From: Candidatus Baltobacteraceae bacterium
GTDB lineage: Bacteria > Vulcanimicrobiota > Vulcanimicrobiia > Vulcanimicrobiales > Vulcanimicrobiaceae
DNA: 64,000 nucleotides
Reading direction: 5' to 3'
Assembly: GCA_036488875.1 (NCBI GenBank)
Contig: DASXGW010000012.1
Location: 186,001-250,000 of the forward strand
A program made the position numbers and the translations under genes. The notes beneath the pieces were generated by a model that did not search any database, was not told the DNA's origin, and saw only the letters and a program-made list of their open reading frames with translations. Positions 27,018 through 35,558 of this stretch are shown here, piece by piece; within the stretch, counting starts at the first letter, position 1; each line of letters starts with the position of its first letter.

Positions 27018-27989
27018 ATGCAACTTATGCGTTTTGCCTTCTCCGCTTTGGCGACGGCCACGCTAGCCTCGTGCGGCCCTGCCTCCCTCGCGCCCCGCGG
27101 CGCGACGCAGCCGGGATTCTCTGCCGCCTCCGATTTTGCCGGTCGCTCGGCGCGTGCGCGCGATTGCGGACTCGCGGAGCAGCCCCTACCGGGGAAGTAC
27201 GCGATCCTGCGCGTCGATGGCCAACTCGCCTTCAAGAAATTCGTCGGATCCGGCGTCTGGGAGTACGGCACGGTAACGCCGTCCGCCGAACCGGCGCCGA
27301 CCTCCGAACCAAGCCCGCCGCCAACCGCGGTGTACGTGTACGTCGGGCGTTATCATCTTACGAAGTTCCACCAGGACGGCTGCGCGTATCTCATCACGAC
27401 GCAAAGCGGTAAGGCGATCGACGGCGCCAATAACGGCATGTTCGATGGCGCTCCCCGCTTCGCGCACGAGTCCTTCACGATCGCGGCGACGAGCGGGGGC
27501 AGGCTTCGCGTCGACCTTGAGATGACCGAGAAGGGCGGCACGGGCACGCTCGCCCTCTCGGACGGGAGCACCGGTACCGTGAGATTCGACCGGCGTGAGG
27601 TTGAATCGGATGGCATCACGGAGGCGATGCATCCCGACTTCTCGTTCTCGTGCGATCCCACGGCGTATCAATATAAGACGCTGCAGACGGCGAAGCCGGG
27701 AACGTCGCGCGGATTCGGGTTCACGCCGAAAAACCCCGGCGCGGACTACCGGCTGCGGTTCAGTTTTTGCACGACCGAGAATTCGTATCTGACGGCGAAC
27801 GAAGTGACAAGCACGCAGAGCTATGCATTCTCGCACGGCGCACTCGACTATCGGTTGACCGGCACCTTCAGCACGGGTGTCGATTGGGCTCACCGACCAG
27901 ACGTCGTCGTATGGGAAGAAGCCTACCGCTTCGACGGCACGCGCGACAACCTGAGCGACATTCTCCTAGCGCTAGTTCGCGTGCGTTAA
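27018..27989 (+). CDS. Hypothetical lipoprotein
   Basis: 323 residues. Signal peptide with lipobox LASC (Cys19), a Pro/Ser linker (SAEPAPTSEPSPPPT, ~95-110) and a C-terminal beta-rich domain with four Cys (QDGCAYL, FSFSCDPT, RFSFCTTE and DCGLAE near the start). No family recognised. The linker suggests two extracellular domains. Followed by a GC hairpin at 28053-28081. Confidence 0.65.
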   Translation: MQLMRFAFSALATATLASCGPASLAPRGATQPGFSAASDFAGRSARARDCGLAEQPLPGKYAILRVDGQLAFKKFVGSGVWEYGTVTPSAEPAPTSEPSPPPTAVYVYVGRYHLTKFHQDGCAYLITTQSGKAIDGANNGMFDGAPRFAHESFTIAATSGGRLRVDLEMTEKGGTGTLALSDGSTGTVRFDRREVESDGITEAMHPDFSFSCDPTAYQYKTLQTAKPGTSRGFGFTPKNPGADYRLRFSFCTTENSYLTANEVTSTQSYAFSHGALDYRLTGTFSTGVDWAHRPDVVVWEEAYRFDGTRDNLSDILLALVRVR

Positions 27990-28052
27990 AGACCGCGGAA
28001 CGATCCAGCTGCAGTTGCGTCATGCGGCCGAATCGTGTACGAGAGAGTTAAG

Positions 28053-28081
28053 AGGCCGCAAGGTGCTACACCCTGCGGCCT
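28053..28081. terminator. Probable transcription terminator hairpin
   Basis: AGGCCGCAaGG-tgctaca-CCcTGCGGCCT forms an 11-pair stem with one mismatch about 65 bp after a lipoprotein gene. The T-tract behind it is weak (TTGATGCGCTT). The rest of the 290-bp gap up to 28281 shows nothing else recognisable. Confidence 0.5.
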
Positions 28082-28280
28082 TGATGCGCTTGTGCCGTTT
28101 AGTGTACTGCCGCTACCTAGCGTAATCTACATCACGAACGCGTCGCTCAACGCGACGTGCCGCCGCGTCCGAATCGTGCCTATTGAACTCGACCGATCTC
28201 GTTGATCGCTCGCTTGCTTGACAAAGCAATAGAGTCCGCGCATGTTTCTCTTCTGCGCGCTATCTGAAATGGAGTCGATA

Positions 28281-28727
28281 ATGGACGAAGTACAAGTTGA
28301 GCAGTCGAGTTATCGGATGCCACCCCAAGACGGGTTTACGATTACGCACTTTCTTACCGTTGCCGACCTCGAACGCTCTATGAATTTCTACGCAACCGTC
28401 TTCGGTGGCGAGATCGTGAGCCGCGGCGATGGAAACGCTCCGCCGTACATCAGAATCGCCAACACCTGGCTCATCATAAACGTTGGAGGCGGACCGACTC
28501 CGGACAAACCGACCGTTACGCTCCGAACGCCCGATCCCAATCTGATAAGTAGTTTCATGAATATCCGCGTCGCCGATATTCAGGCGTGCTACACACTTTG
28601 GAAAAGCCGCGGAGCGACGTTCCTAACCGAACCGATTGCGAAGTATGGTGAGATTCGCTGTTACATCCGTGATCCTGACGGTTATATCATCGAGGTCGGG
28701 CAAAGCACCGATCTTCCCTACGGTTAA
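28281..28727 (+). CDS. VOC-family (glyoxalase-like) protein
   Basis: 148 residues from ATG 28281, chosen because GGAG lies six bases before it; ATGs at 28242 and 28269 are also in frame. Contains the VOC betaalphabeta halves: FLTVADLERSMNFYATVFGG and IRVADIQACYTLWKSRGATF, ending YIRDPDGYIIEVGQS with the metal-ligand Glu. Probable lyase, dioxygenase or resistance protein of unknown substrate; 41 bp upstream of an alpha/beta hydrolase gene, likely cotranscribed. Confidence 0.85.
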   Translation: MDEVQVEQSSYRMPPQDGFTITHFLTVADLERSMNFYATVFGGEIVSRGDGNAPPYIRIANTWLIINVGGGPTPDKPTVTLRTPDPNLISSFMNIRVADIQACYTLWKSRGATFLTEPIAKYGEIRCYIRDPDGYIIEVGQSTDLPYG

Positions 28728-28768
28728 CGCTCGGCCGGGATCACTCTAAAAAGAATAGGAGTAATAGC

Positions 28769-29581
28769 ATGCGTTCAAAAACAAGCGGCGTCAAACGCGG
28801 TCGATTTCTTGCCACGAGCGCGGCAGCGGTCGGTGCCGCCGCGGCGAGCTACTCCTTTGCATCGGCGCAAATGGAAGTGGCTGCAACGACGAACGGCGCC
28901 GGCAAGCCTAGCATAGTTTTCTGTCATGGCCTTTGGGCCGACGGGTCGTGTTTTACCAAAGTGATGGGGCCGCTGCAAGCGCAAGGCTACGATTGCATCG
29001 CTGCACAGTACCCGCTCAACACACCCGAAAACGACGTCACCTTTGCCAAGTGGGCGATGGACGTGGTGGACGGTCCGATCGTGCTCGTTGGACATTCATA
29101 CGGCGGCGCGGTGATTACGGCCGCCGGAACCGACCCGCGCGTGAAAGCCCTCGTTTATATCAACGCGCTTGCTCCCGATACCGCTGCCGGAGAGACGTCG
29201 CAGAGCATACAGCAGAAGTTTCCGACGACCGACGTGCTCAAGCACATCAAGGTCGTCGACGGACGTATCTGGCTGACCAAAGAAGGCCTACAGTATTTTT
29301 GCGGCGATCTCCCGGCAGCTGAGCAGCAGCTCGTGTGGGCGACACAAGGCGCGCCGGCTGCCAACATCTTCGCGCACGATGCGCCCGGCGTTGCGTGGAA
29401 GACCAAACCGAGTTGGTACATCGTCGGAAAGAAGGATCACACCGTCAACCCGGAACTTGAACGCTTTCTTGCGAAACGCATGAATGCCAAGACGACCGAA
29501 CTCGATTCGAGTCACGTTCCGATGCTCTCGCAACCAGACCGCGTGGTCGAAATAATTCTCAGCGCTGCGCGGTCGGCGTAG
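28769..29581 (+). CDS. Exported alpha/beta hydrolase
   Basis: 270 residues. N-terminus KRGRFLATSAAAVGAAAAS resembles a Tat-like signal. The hydrolase core shows the oxyanion segment FCHGLWADGSCF, nucleophile elbow GHSYGGAV, an acidic residue in GKKDHTVNPE and the catalytic His in DSSHVPML. The family (EstC-like, 'alpha/beta hydrolase' of the pyrethroid/lactone esterase type) hydrolyses esters or amides of small molecules; substrate unknown. AATAGGAG is placed 7 bases before ATG. Confidence 0.88.
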   Translation: MRSKTSGVKRGRFLATSAAAVGAAAASYSFASAQMEVAATTNGAGKPSIVFCHGLWADGSCFTKVMGPLQAQGYDCIAAQYPLNTPENDVTFAKWAMDVVDGPIVLVGHSYGGAVITAAGTDPRVKALVYINALAPDTAAGETSQSIQQKFPTTDVLKHIKVVDGRIWLTKEGLQYFCGDLPAAEQQLVWATQGAPAANIFAHDAPGVAWKTKPSWYIVGKKDHTVNPELERFLAKRMNAKTTELDSSHVPMLSQPDRVVEIILSAARSA

Positions 29582-29698
29582 AAGTCGGATTAAGGTGGTC
29601 GCCTTACGATGAGTTGCCGGGCGGCGGCGCGGTCCGCGCCGGTTATTCGTGTGACGTATGCCCCAACGAACGCATCGAACTCGTCAACGCACGCGTAA

Positions 29699-30139
29699 CG
29701 GGAAGCGGGCCGCAATTGCGGAAAGCAAACATTCGACGGCGGTTGCGGCATCGTCTATTCGTTGTCGCCGGCAAAAAACGGTTCGTACGTCGAGTCCATC
29801 ATTCACCGGTTTGGACCGTTCTCGGATGGACAAAACGCCGCCAACATAACCTACTATAACGGCACGATCTACGGCATTACCGTTGCGGGCGGTGTCGACA
29901 ACGCATCCTGTCTTAGTCCCCAAGGAGCTTTTGGCCAAAACCCGCACCGCGTGGGGTGCGGTACGATATATAGCGTAAAACCCCACGGTAGAGATTTTCG
30001 AGTCTTATATCGATTCCAAGGCAACGCCGACGGGAATTGGCCGCTGGCAGGGCTGGTTGTGTCGAACGGCTCGCTGTACGGCACAACGCTATTGGGAGGC
30101 AAGTTCGGCGCGGGCGTCGCGTACAAACTTACGCCGTAA
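29699..30139 (+). pseudogene. Remnant of a GloVer-repeat gene
   Basis: From the stop at 29696 to 30139 the frame codes for about three GloVer repeats (FDGGCGIVYSLSPAKNG, IYGITVAGG, CGTIYSVKPHG, LYGTTLLGGKFGAGVAYKL) but there is no signal peptide and no ATG or GTG; the only start is TTG 29762. The full-length relatives have about eight repeats, so the 5' two thirds are missing and no matching sequence is seen in other frames upstream. Likely a decayed gene fragment next to the hydrolase. Confidence 0.6.
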
Positions 30140-30236
30140 TCTCCGTAACTCCAGCCTGGCATGGCTTAGCGAGGCTCTCGAAGCATTTGTTGGTCCTACA
30201 CGCAGTGCCTGACACTTGCAGTCGTCGCCCGTCACA

Positions 30237-31622
30237 TCAGTAATTGTCCGGCGGACGCAGCGACGGGGCCTTGCTTACAAAAAATGACGGCGGGTACGGA
30301 GCCGGGATGCTTTTGTAGGGTCGAGGAGCGATCGTGAAGTCAAAGCTGTCGAGCAAACTGTTGGCCCGCGCATCGGTGTAACCGGCACTTTGCGTACCGA
30401 GGGCCGGCAAGCTGAAAACCTGCTCGACGAACTTCAGAACGCTGCCGAACTCGTACACAGTGTGGACGACATGCGGCTGAACGTAGGGCGAAATGATCAA
30501 ACACGGCACGCGAATGGACAAGCCGCGAAAATCTTTCTGCGGCGGCGCCGCATCGTCGAACCAGCCGCCCCAGTCGTCCCACACGACGACGATCGCGGTC
30601 GTCTTCCACGCGCTCGACGCGCCGATTGCGTTAACGACGGCGGATACCCACGACGGACCGTAAGCCGTTCCATAGTCGGGGTGATCGGACCAGTTAGCGT
30701 CGGGGATTACCCACGATACGCCGGCGAGCTTTCCGTTCGCCGCATCGCTGAGAATTTGCGTCGGCGGTGAAATCACGCGGTTGGTCCAATCCGAACTATA
30801 ACGCACCTTCTTGATGGCATCGAACGACGACCACGTGCTTCCGCCCGACTGTGAAATCTTTGGCGCGTAATACTTCCACGAAACGCCGGCGGCATCGAGC
30901 GTATCGGCCATCGTCCTAAACTGCGTAAAACAGGGCGCATATGGCTGACCGAATTGCTCGACCCGATTGGCGTTGTAGGTCGCCGTCTTCGTGCCGGCCG
31001 GCGCATCGCAACCCCACGGAAGCGCCGTCGGCACGTCGGCCTCCGACAGCGTTGGGGTAAGATCCGCCGTTCCCGCGATCAGCGTGAGGTGCGCCGTAAA
31101 GCTAGCACCCCATAACGTGGGAAACATGTTATCCGCGAGCACGTATTGCTGCGCCATCGTCCAATACGGCGCAGTTTGGCTGCGCTGAACGTAGGAATAG
31201 GGATATTTCCCGGCGAGCGCTCCGTTCGTCGACTTCTCCAGATCGAACTTGTCCATCTTGCCGTTGTCCCAGTCGCCAATCGCCGTTTTCAAATAGTGGT
31301 CCAAGTACCGCTGTTGAAACGGAATTTGCTGCAGCGTGACCTTCGTGCCGTCGTGGAGATAGCCGTACGTATGTGCGTCGGCATTCGGATAACCGGCGAA
31401 GAGATTGTCGAAGCTGCGATTCTCTTGCACGATGATGACGACGTGCTTGATGTAGGTACCGGCGGCAGCGGTCGTGAGGCGCGCTTGCGGCGCGCTCGGC
31501 ACTACTCCGTCGTTGCCGGCGAGAGTGTTTGGCGGATGAGCGCCGGCGCAGCCGGCTAGGCAGAGGGCTGCGACGTACGGCCAGTATCGCGGTTGCATGG
31601 AGGAGGGTTCGCGCAAACGCAC
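30237..31622 (-). CDS. Phosphoesterase-family lipoprotein (acid phosphatase/phospholipase C type)
   Basis: 461 residues from GTG 31622 (GGCGGAG just upstream); ATG 31598 is an alternative giving 453. Lipobox LAGC follows a short hydrophobic stretch. The mature enzyme has the PF04185 signature: KHVVIIVQENRSFDNLFAGYP (metal/catalytic Asn-Ser region), MAQQYVLADNMFPTLWGASF and IVVVWDDWGGWFDDAAPP, then IISPYVQP and FGSVLKFVEQVF. The family splits phosphate mono- or diesters (phospholipase C, AcpA) outside the cell. Substrate class uncertain. Confidence 0.88.
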   Translation of the reverse strand: MRLREPSSMQPRYWPYVAALCLAGCAGAHPPNTLAGNDGVVPSAPQARLTTAAAGTYIKHVVIIVQENRSFDNLFAGYPNADAHTYGYLHDGTKVTLQQIPFQQRYLDHYLKTAIGDWDNGKMDKFDLEKSTNGALAGKYPYSYVQRSQTAPYWTMAQQYVLADNMFPTLWGASFTAHLTLIAGTADLTPTLSEADVPTALPWGCDAPAGTKTATYNANRVEQFGQPYAPCFTQFRTMADTLDAAGVSWKYYAPKISQSGGSTWSSFDAIKKVRYSSDWTNRVISPPTQILSDAANGKLAGVSWVIPDANWSDHPDYGTAYGPSWVSAVVNAIGASSAWKTTAIVVVWDDWGGWFDDAAPPQKDFRGLSIRVPCLIISPYVQPHVVHTVYEFGSVLKFVEQVFSLPALGTQSAGYTDARANSLLDSFDFTIAPRPYKSIPAPYPPSFFVSKAPSLRPPDNY

Positions 31623-31692
31623 GCTCTCCGCCTAGGGGCCTTACTACGGGTAGGCCGCTTGAGATTTTAGCGCCGTACTCGATAGCGCCTGC

Positions 31693-32598
31693 TCAAGCTT
31701 GTCGCGAGTCTCGCGCGAAGCGCATTGGTGGAATGCCGACGTAGCGCGTAAACGCAACGCTGAACGTGCTTGCCGAGCTGTAGCCAACGCCTTCGGCAAC
31801 AGTGGCGACAGCCGCATGTTTCTGCCGCAGCAGCTTCTTTGCGAGCGCCATACGCCACGCGAGCAAATAGTCCATCGGCGTAACGCCAACGACACGGTTA
31901 AAACGATCGAAAAATGCCGAGCGTGAAAGCGCTGCCTCTTTTGCCAGCTCCGCAACCGTCCATTGCCGCGCCGGGTCTTCGTGCAAACGTCGAAGGGCGA
32001 CCGAAAGAAATTCGTCGTGGAGTCCGCGTACGAGCCCCGGGGAAGCAGATGTTTCAAATGCTCGAAGCGCTTCAATGAGGAGCACTTCAAGTAAACGCGC
32101 AAGAACAACGTCACGCGCCGGACGTTGCGCGCGCGCTTCCTCACTCACGAGTTGCGCGAGAGTCGCAAGCCTTTTCTCTCCGCGAACGTGAACGAGATGC
32201 GGAATCAGCGATACGAGTAAAGCGGCGTCGGACGAGCGAAATTCACAGTAGCCGATCAACAAGCGCACTTCTGCCGGGCCGCGCTGATCGCCGAGTCGAT
32301 ATTCGCCATCGGCCATTCGGACAGGTGCTTGCTCTTCAAGGGCCGCCTCGAGGCTCGTCATCGTAAAGCTGTCCGCCGCGGGGATCAACGCAAAATCACC
32401 TTGCTGGAGCACGATCGGTTCTTGCCCGTCGACCGCGAGGGTGGCTGATCCATAGGCGCACAGGCAGTAGAACGGCCGCCCGTATTCGGAGCGGCGTACC
32501 CGCCATCGGCCGGCGGCATCGACGACCTTCGTGAACGGCGCACCGGGTTGCAACAGCCCGACAACCTCGGTAAGGGGATCCGCCAATTTGGACTCCAA
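31693..32598 (-). CDS. AraC-family regulator with cupin sensor
   Basis: 301 residues from TTG 32598. Residues ~15-190 are the cupin_6 domain typical of this AraC branch (CLCAYGSATLAVDGQEP, QGDFALIPAADSF, LLIGYCEFRS, LVSLIPHLVHVRG). The C-terminus carries both helix-turn-helix units: ELAKEAALSRSAFFDRFNRV and AEGVGYSSASTFSVAFTRYV-GIPPMRFAR. It is divergent from the SDR gene (61-bp interval), which it probably controls, as is common in this pairing. Confidence 0.88.
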   Translation of the reverse strand: MESKLADPLTEVVGLLQPGAPFTKVVDAAGRWRVRRSEYGRPFYCLCAYGSATLAVDGQEPIVLQQGDFALIPAADSFTMTSLEAALEEQAPVRMADGEYRLGDQRGPAEVRLLIGYCEFRSSDAALLVSLIPHLVHVRGEKRLATLAQLVSEEARAQRPARDVVLARLLEVLLIEALRAFETSASPGLVRGLHDEFLSVALRRLHEDPARQWTVAELAKEAALSRSAFFDRFNRVVGVTPMDYLLAWRMALAKKLLRQKHAAVATVAEGVGYSSASTFSVAFTRYVGIPPMRFARDSRQA

Positions 32599-32658
32599 GC
32601 GAAATGTTCGGGACTATTTAGTATAGCAAGTCCAGCTACAGCGGTCTAAGCTCGTTCT

Positions 32659-33399
32659 ATGAGTACAGTTCTAATCACCGGATGTTCGTCGGGCTTTGGG
32701 CTCGAGACCGCCCACTACTTCCTGGAGCGCGGGTGGCACGTCGTTGCCACCATGCGCGTCCCGCGCGAAGCTGTTCTGCCACAGTCCGAGCGCTTGCGGA
32801 TTCTTCCCCTCGATGTCACGGACGCGCATAGCGTAAGGCGTGCGATCGAGAGCGCAGGGCCCATCGATGCGCTGGTCAACAACGCCGGCATCGGCTTGAT
32901 GAGCGTGTTCGAAAACACGGACATGGGCACGGCGCGCGAAGTCTTTGAAACCAACACTTTCGGAACAATGGCAGTGACGCACGCAGTGCTCCCGCAGTTT
33001 AGAGAACGCGAAGCCGGTGTCGTTGTGAACGTTACCTCGAGCGTGACGTCTCGCCCCCTGCCGCTTCTCTCGATCTACACCGCAAGCAAAGCTGCCATCA
33101 ATGCATTTACGGAATCACTTGCGCTGGAGCTCGAGCAGTTTAACGTGCGCGTGCGCTTGGTGATACCGGGCTCTTCTCCGGAAACCGCCTTCCGTCACAC
33201 CGCACGCCTACGAATGCAGCGCGCTGCACCAACGGAGCAGTACGCTGATTTTGCGCAAGCCATCTTCGCGAGAATCGGTCAGCAGTCCCTATTCACAACG
33301 TCGCGGGACGTGGCCGAAGCGATCTGGTACGCAACAACCGACCCAGCTTCACCAACGCGAATTCCCGCAGGCGCCGATGCCGTTGCGCTCTCAGCGTAG
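32659..33399 (+). CDS. Short-chain dehydrogenase/reductase
   Basis: 246 residues, classical SDR Rossmann enzyme: cofactor loop TGCSSGFG, NNAGIGL, catalytic Ser in NVTSSVTS, and YTASK with catalytic Tyr and Lys. The basic residue after strand 2 (TMRVPRE) suits NADP(H). Lacks extra domains. Oxidises or reduces an unknown alcohol/ketone; regulated probably by the divergent AraC gene. Confidence 0.92.
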   Translation: MSTVLITGCSSGFGLETAHYFLERGWHVVATMRVPREAVLPQSERLRILPLDVTDAHSVRRAIESAGPIDALVNNAGIGLMSVFENTDMGTAREVFETNTFGTMAVTHAVLPQFREREAGVVVNVTSSVTSRPLPLLSIYTASKAAINAFTESLALELEQFNVRVRLVIPGSSPETAFRHTARLRMQRAAPTEQYADFAQAIFARIGQQSLFTTSRDVAEAIWYATTDPASPTRIPAGADAVALSA

Positions 33400-33473
33400 T
33401 GTAGAATAGCGGGCAATGAAAAGATACAAGCCCCCGATTCGTGCGTGAATCAAGGGCTCAAGTTGGTAGCGCC

Positions 33474-33614
33474 AACGGGAATCGAACCCGTTATCGAGAC
33501 TGCAGATTGATGCAACCTATACGGGAATTCGGTCGAATTCGGTCCTTTTTCCTTTCTATCATATGCAGATTGATGCAATCTGATGCAAACCATTGGTAGA
33601 CATTTGGGTAGACG
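33474..33614 (-). repeat. Attachment-site-like repeat, copy A
   Basis: On the minus strand the last 31 nt are a tRNA 3' end: T-arm ACGGG-TTCGATT-CCCGT, acceptor strand TGGCGCT, A, CCA (33474-33504). The 5' half of a tRNA (would begin AGCGCCA) is absent within 150 bp. The adjoining ~110 bp, with GCAGATTGATGCAA twice and GGTAGAC-atttg-GGTAGAC, is shared with copies at 37030 and 63362. Past the CCA on the minus strand, a hairpin (AGCCC..GATTC/GAATC..GGGCT, 33429-33458) resembles a terminator. Confidence 0.85.
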
Positions 33615-33636
33615 CTGCAGCAGAGGAGCCGCAAGG

Positions 33637-34170
33637 CTATCGGCTTAAGGCACTCTTCCTTCGTCTGGTCGATTTAACCGTGCGCTTGTTGGCTGGTAAT
33701 AGTGGCTCGTGAGCATTCGCTATCAGGCGCCGGTCGATCACGGTGGAATAGACAACCGAGGTGGCCGTCGGCCCGAATCGGGACAGAGCCGCAGCAACGC
33801 TTTCGAGATCACTCATCGTCGCAACCGATACCTTCACGATAAAGCAATCTTCGCCCGTGATGTGGTGGCACTCCAGAACTTCTTGAGTCGCCTCAATGAG
33901 ACGCTCAAACGGCTCGTACTTTCCCCCCGTAAAGCGCACGCGGATGAACGCTGAGATAGCACGCCCAAGCTTCGTAGGATCAACGGCAGCATGATACCCA
34001 CGAATCACCCCGTGCTCCTCGAGTCGGCGAATGCGCTCCGCAACGGCGGGTGGGGTGAGACCGACGATGCGCCCCGCTTGCGCGAGTGTCACGCGCGCAT
34101 CCTGTTGGAGATGTCTCAATAGGGCCCAATCCGTGTCATCGCAATCGAAAGTCATTTTGGATATTACCAT
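33637..34170 (-). CDS. Lrp/AsnC-family transcriptional regulator
   Basis: 177 residues from ATG 34170 (ATG 34155 also possible; the frame is open further, to 34353, through the divergent promoter). N-terminal helix-turn-helix (LLRHLQQDARVTLAQAGRIV, LTPPAVAERIRRLEEHGVIR) and C-terminal RAM effector domain (FIRVRFTGGKYEPFERLI, HHITGEDCFIVKVSV) fit Lrp/AsnC, which senses amino acids and their derivatives. A basic tail (NKRTVKSTRRRK) is extra. It is divergent from the rhodanese/ATP-grasp/decarboxylase operon and likely controls it in response to an amino acid substrate. Confidence 0.9.
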   Translation of the reverse strand: MVISKMTFDCDDTDWALLRHLQQDARVTLAQAGRIVGLTPPAVAERIRRLEEHGVIRGYHAAVDPTKLGRAISAFIRVRFTGGKYEPFERLIEATQEVLECHHITGEDCFIVKVSVATMSDLESVAAALSRFGPTATSVVYSTVIDRRLIANAHEPLLPANKRTVKSTRRRKSALSR

Positions 34171-34275
34171 CGATTCATAAGGTAGGTCCGCCGGATAAGT
34201 ATATAATACCTCTGCCATTTTGACCATAGTGCTTGTACTATGAAAGGAAAGCCCCGTTCGAAGGAAGGGATTTCG

Positions 34276-34695
34276 ATGTCCACAAGCTACTCGCCGAAAT
34301 ACAGCGCTGTCAGTGAATTTGTCCCCGTTGCGCCAGACGAAGCAATCCGGCACTTCGAGGGAAAGTTGAAGCTAGAAGTGGACCCCGCCGACGTCCATTA
34401 TGACAATGGTAAAGGTGTCAGTACATTTGTCGTTATCGATACGCGTTCTGAGGACGACTATCGGCGCGAACATATTCCCGGCGCGATAAGCCTCCCACAC
34501 CGGAAAATGGACGCGCAAACTACGAAGGACTTGCCGCGCGATCGCATCGTGGTGACCTACTGTTGGGGCACCGCATGTAATGCTTCCACAAAGGGCGCGC
34601 TTCAGCTGGCGCGATTAGGGTTTCAGGTCAAGGAAATGATTGGTGGCATCGAGGGATGGAAGAGTGACGGATACTCGACAGTTTTGGGATCGTGA
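34276..34695 (+). CDS. Rhodanese-domain protein
   Basis: 139 residues from ATG 34276, preceded by AAGGAAGGG; a 12-codon longer form from ATG 34240 lacks such a site. After ~45 residues (EAIRHFEGKLKLEVDPADVH) comes a single rhodanese domain: VIDTRSEDDYRREHIPGAIS, active loop TYCWGTACNAS with Cys at its start, and GGIEGWKSDGY. It may carry or release sulfane sulfur, or serve as a substrate-binding helper. First gene of a three-gene unit; its stop overlaps the next start as GTGA. A TATAAT at 34202-34207 lies in the AT-rich divergent promoter. Confidence 0.88.
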   Translation: MSTSYSPKYSAVSEFVPVAPDEAIRHFEGKLKLEVDPADVHYDNGKGVSTFVVIDTRSEDDYRREHIPGAISLPHRKMDAQTTKDLPRDRIVVTYCWGTACNASTKGALQLARLGFQVKEMIGGIEGWKSDGYSTVLGS

Positions 34696-35558
34696 GCGTC
34701 GCTCTGATAACGTGCCAGCGCTTCGCTAAGCTTCCCTCCGATGAACGGCTCCTCGTTGACGCGCTTGCGCAAAGAGGAGTCGCGGCGTTTCCGCGCGTGT
34801 GGAGCGATCGATCGGATGATTGGGATCACATTGAACTTGCGGTGTTGCGATCGTGCTGGGATTATCACGAGAAGCCGCGGCGATTCCGCTCGTGGGTTAA
34901 GCTAACGTCCCGCGTGACGAGAGTCTTCAACCCGCCAGAACTGATCTTATGGAACATGCACAAGGAATACTTGGCCGAACTTGCCGCTGCTGGGATTCCC
35001 ATCGTCCCGACGATACTTGTAAGAATGGGACAATCAGCCTCGGTTGACGACCTACGCCGTAAGCTACTGACGGAAGAGTTCGTCATTAAGCCGGCGGTGT
35101 CAGCCAGCGCGTCTCGTACGACTGTTATTGGACGCGGGCACGTCCCGTTTGATAGTGCGCAGCGCGACCTTGACGATCTTCTTCGTGATCAGGATGCGCT
35201 GGTACAACCGTTCTTGCGAGAAATCTACGATCTTCAGGAGCGATCGCTGATCTTCATCGATGGCGCATTCTCGCATGCGGTGAAACGACCACCGCTGTCG
35301 ACCGGCGCAGCAGGAGGTGACTCCCGCGAGTCTCTAATCGATCCCAGCGCCGAAGAAATCGCGTTGGCGAACAGGGTTCTAGCCGTCGCACCCTCCGAGA
35401 CACTCTACGCCCGCGTTGATCTGATACCACGCTACGACGGATCCTTCGCACTAGCGGAGCTGGAGGTCATTGAACCGGCACTGTACCTTGGGCACCATGC
35501 GCCGAGCGTGGCGAAGCTGGCTGATGCGATTATTTCAAAACTCGAGAACCGATCGTGA
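34692..35558 (+). CDS. ATP-grasp ligase, DcsG-like
   Basis: 288 residues, GTG start overlapping the previous stop. Layout of the glutathione-synthetase-type ATP-grasp: AVLRSCWDYHEKPRRF (the [R]S-x-WDY signature of the DcsG-like branch), NPPELILWNMHKEYLAELAA with Lys near ATP, EFVIKPAVSASASRT (ATP-lid Lys), LVQPFLREI, and metal-binding ARVDLIP and LAELEVIEPALYL. These enzymes activate a carboxylate with ATP and join it to an amine or hydroxyl; DcsG closes the cycloserine ring. Substrate here unknown; coupling to a decarboxylase suggests that an amino acid-derived amine is ligated. Confidence 0.85.
   Translation: MSVALITCQRFAKLPSDERLLVDALAQRGVAAFPRVWSDRSDDWDHIELAVLRSCWDYHEKPRRFRSWVKLTSRVTRVFNPPELILWNMHKEYLAELAAAGIPIVPTILVRMGQSASVDDLRRKLLTEEFVIKPAVSASASRTTVIGRGHVPFDSAQRDLDDLLRDQDALVQPFLREIYDLQERSLIFIDGAFSHAVKRPPLSTGAAGGDSRESLIDPSAEEIALANRVLAVAPSETLYARVDLIPRYDGSFALAELEVIEPALYLGHHAPSVAKLADAIISKLENRS

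Noticed and set aside
33474-33504. A functional tRNA gene
   Set aside because: Only T-arm, acceptor strand and CCA are present; no D-arm, anticodon arm or 5' acceptor strand within 150 bp. The same holds at 37030 and 63362.
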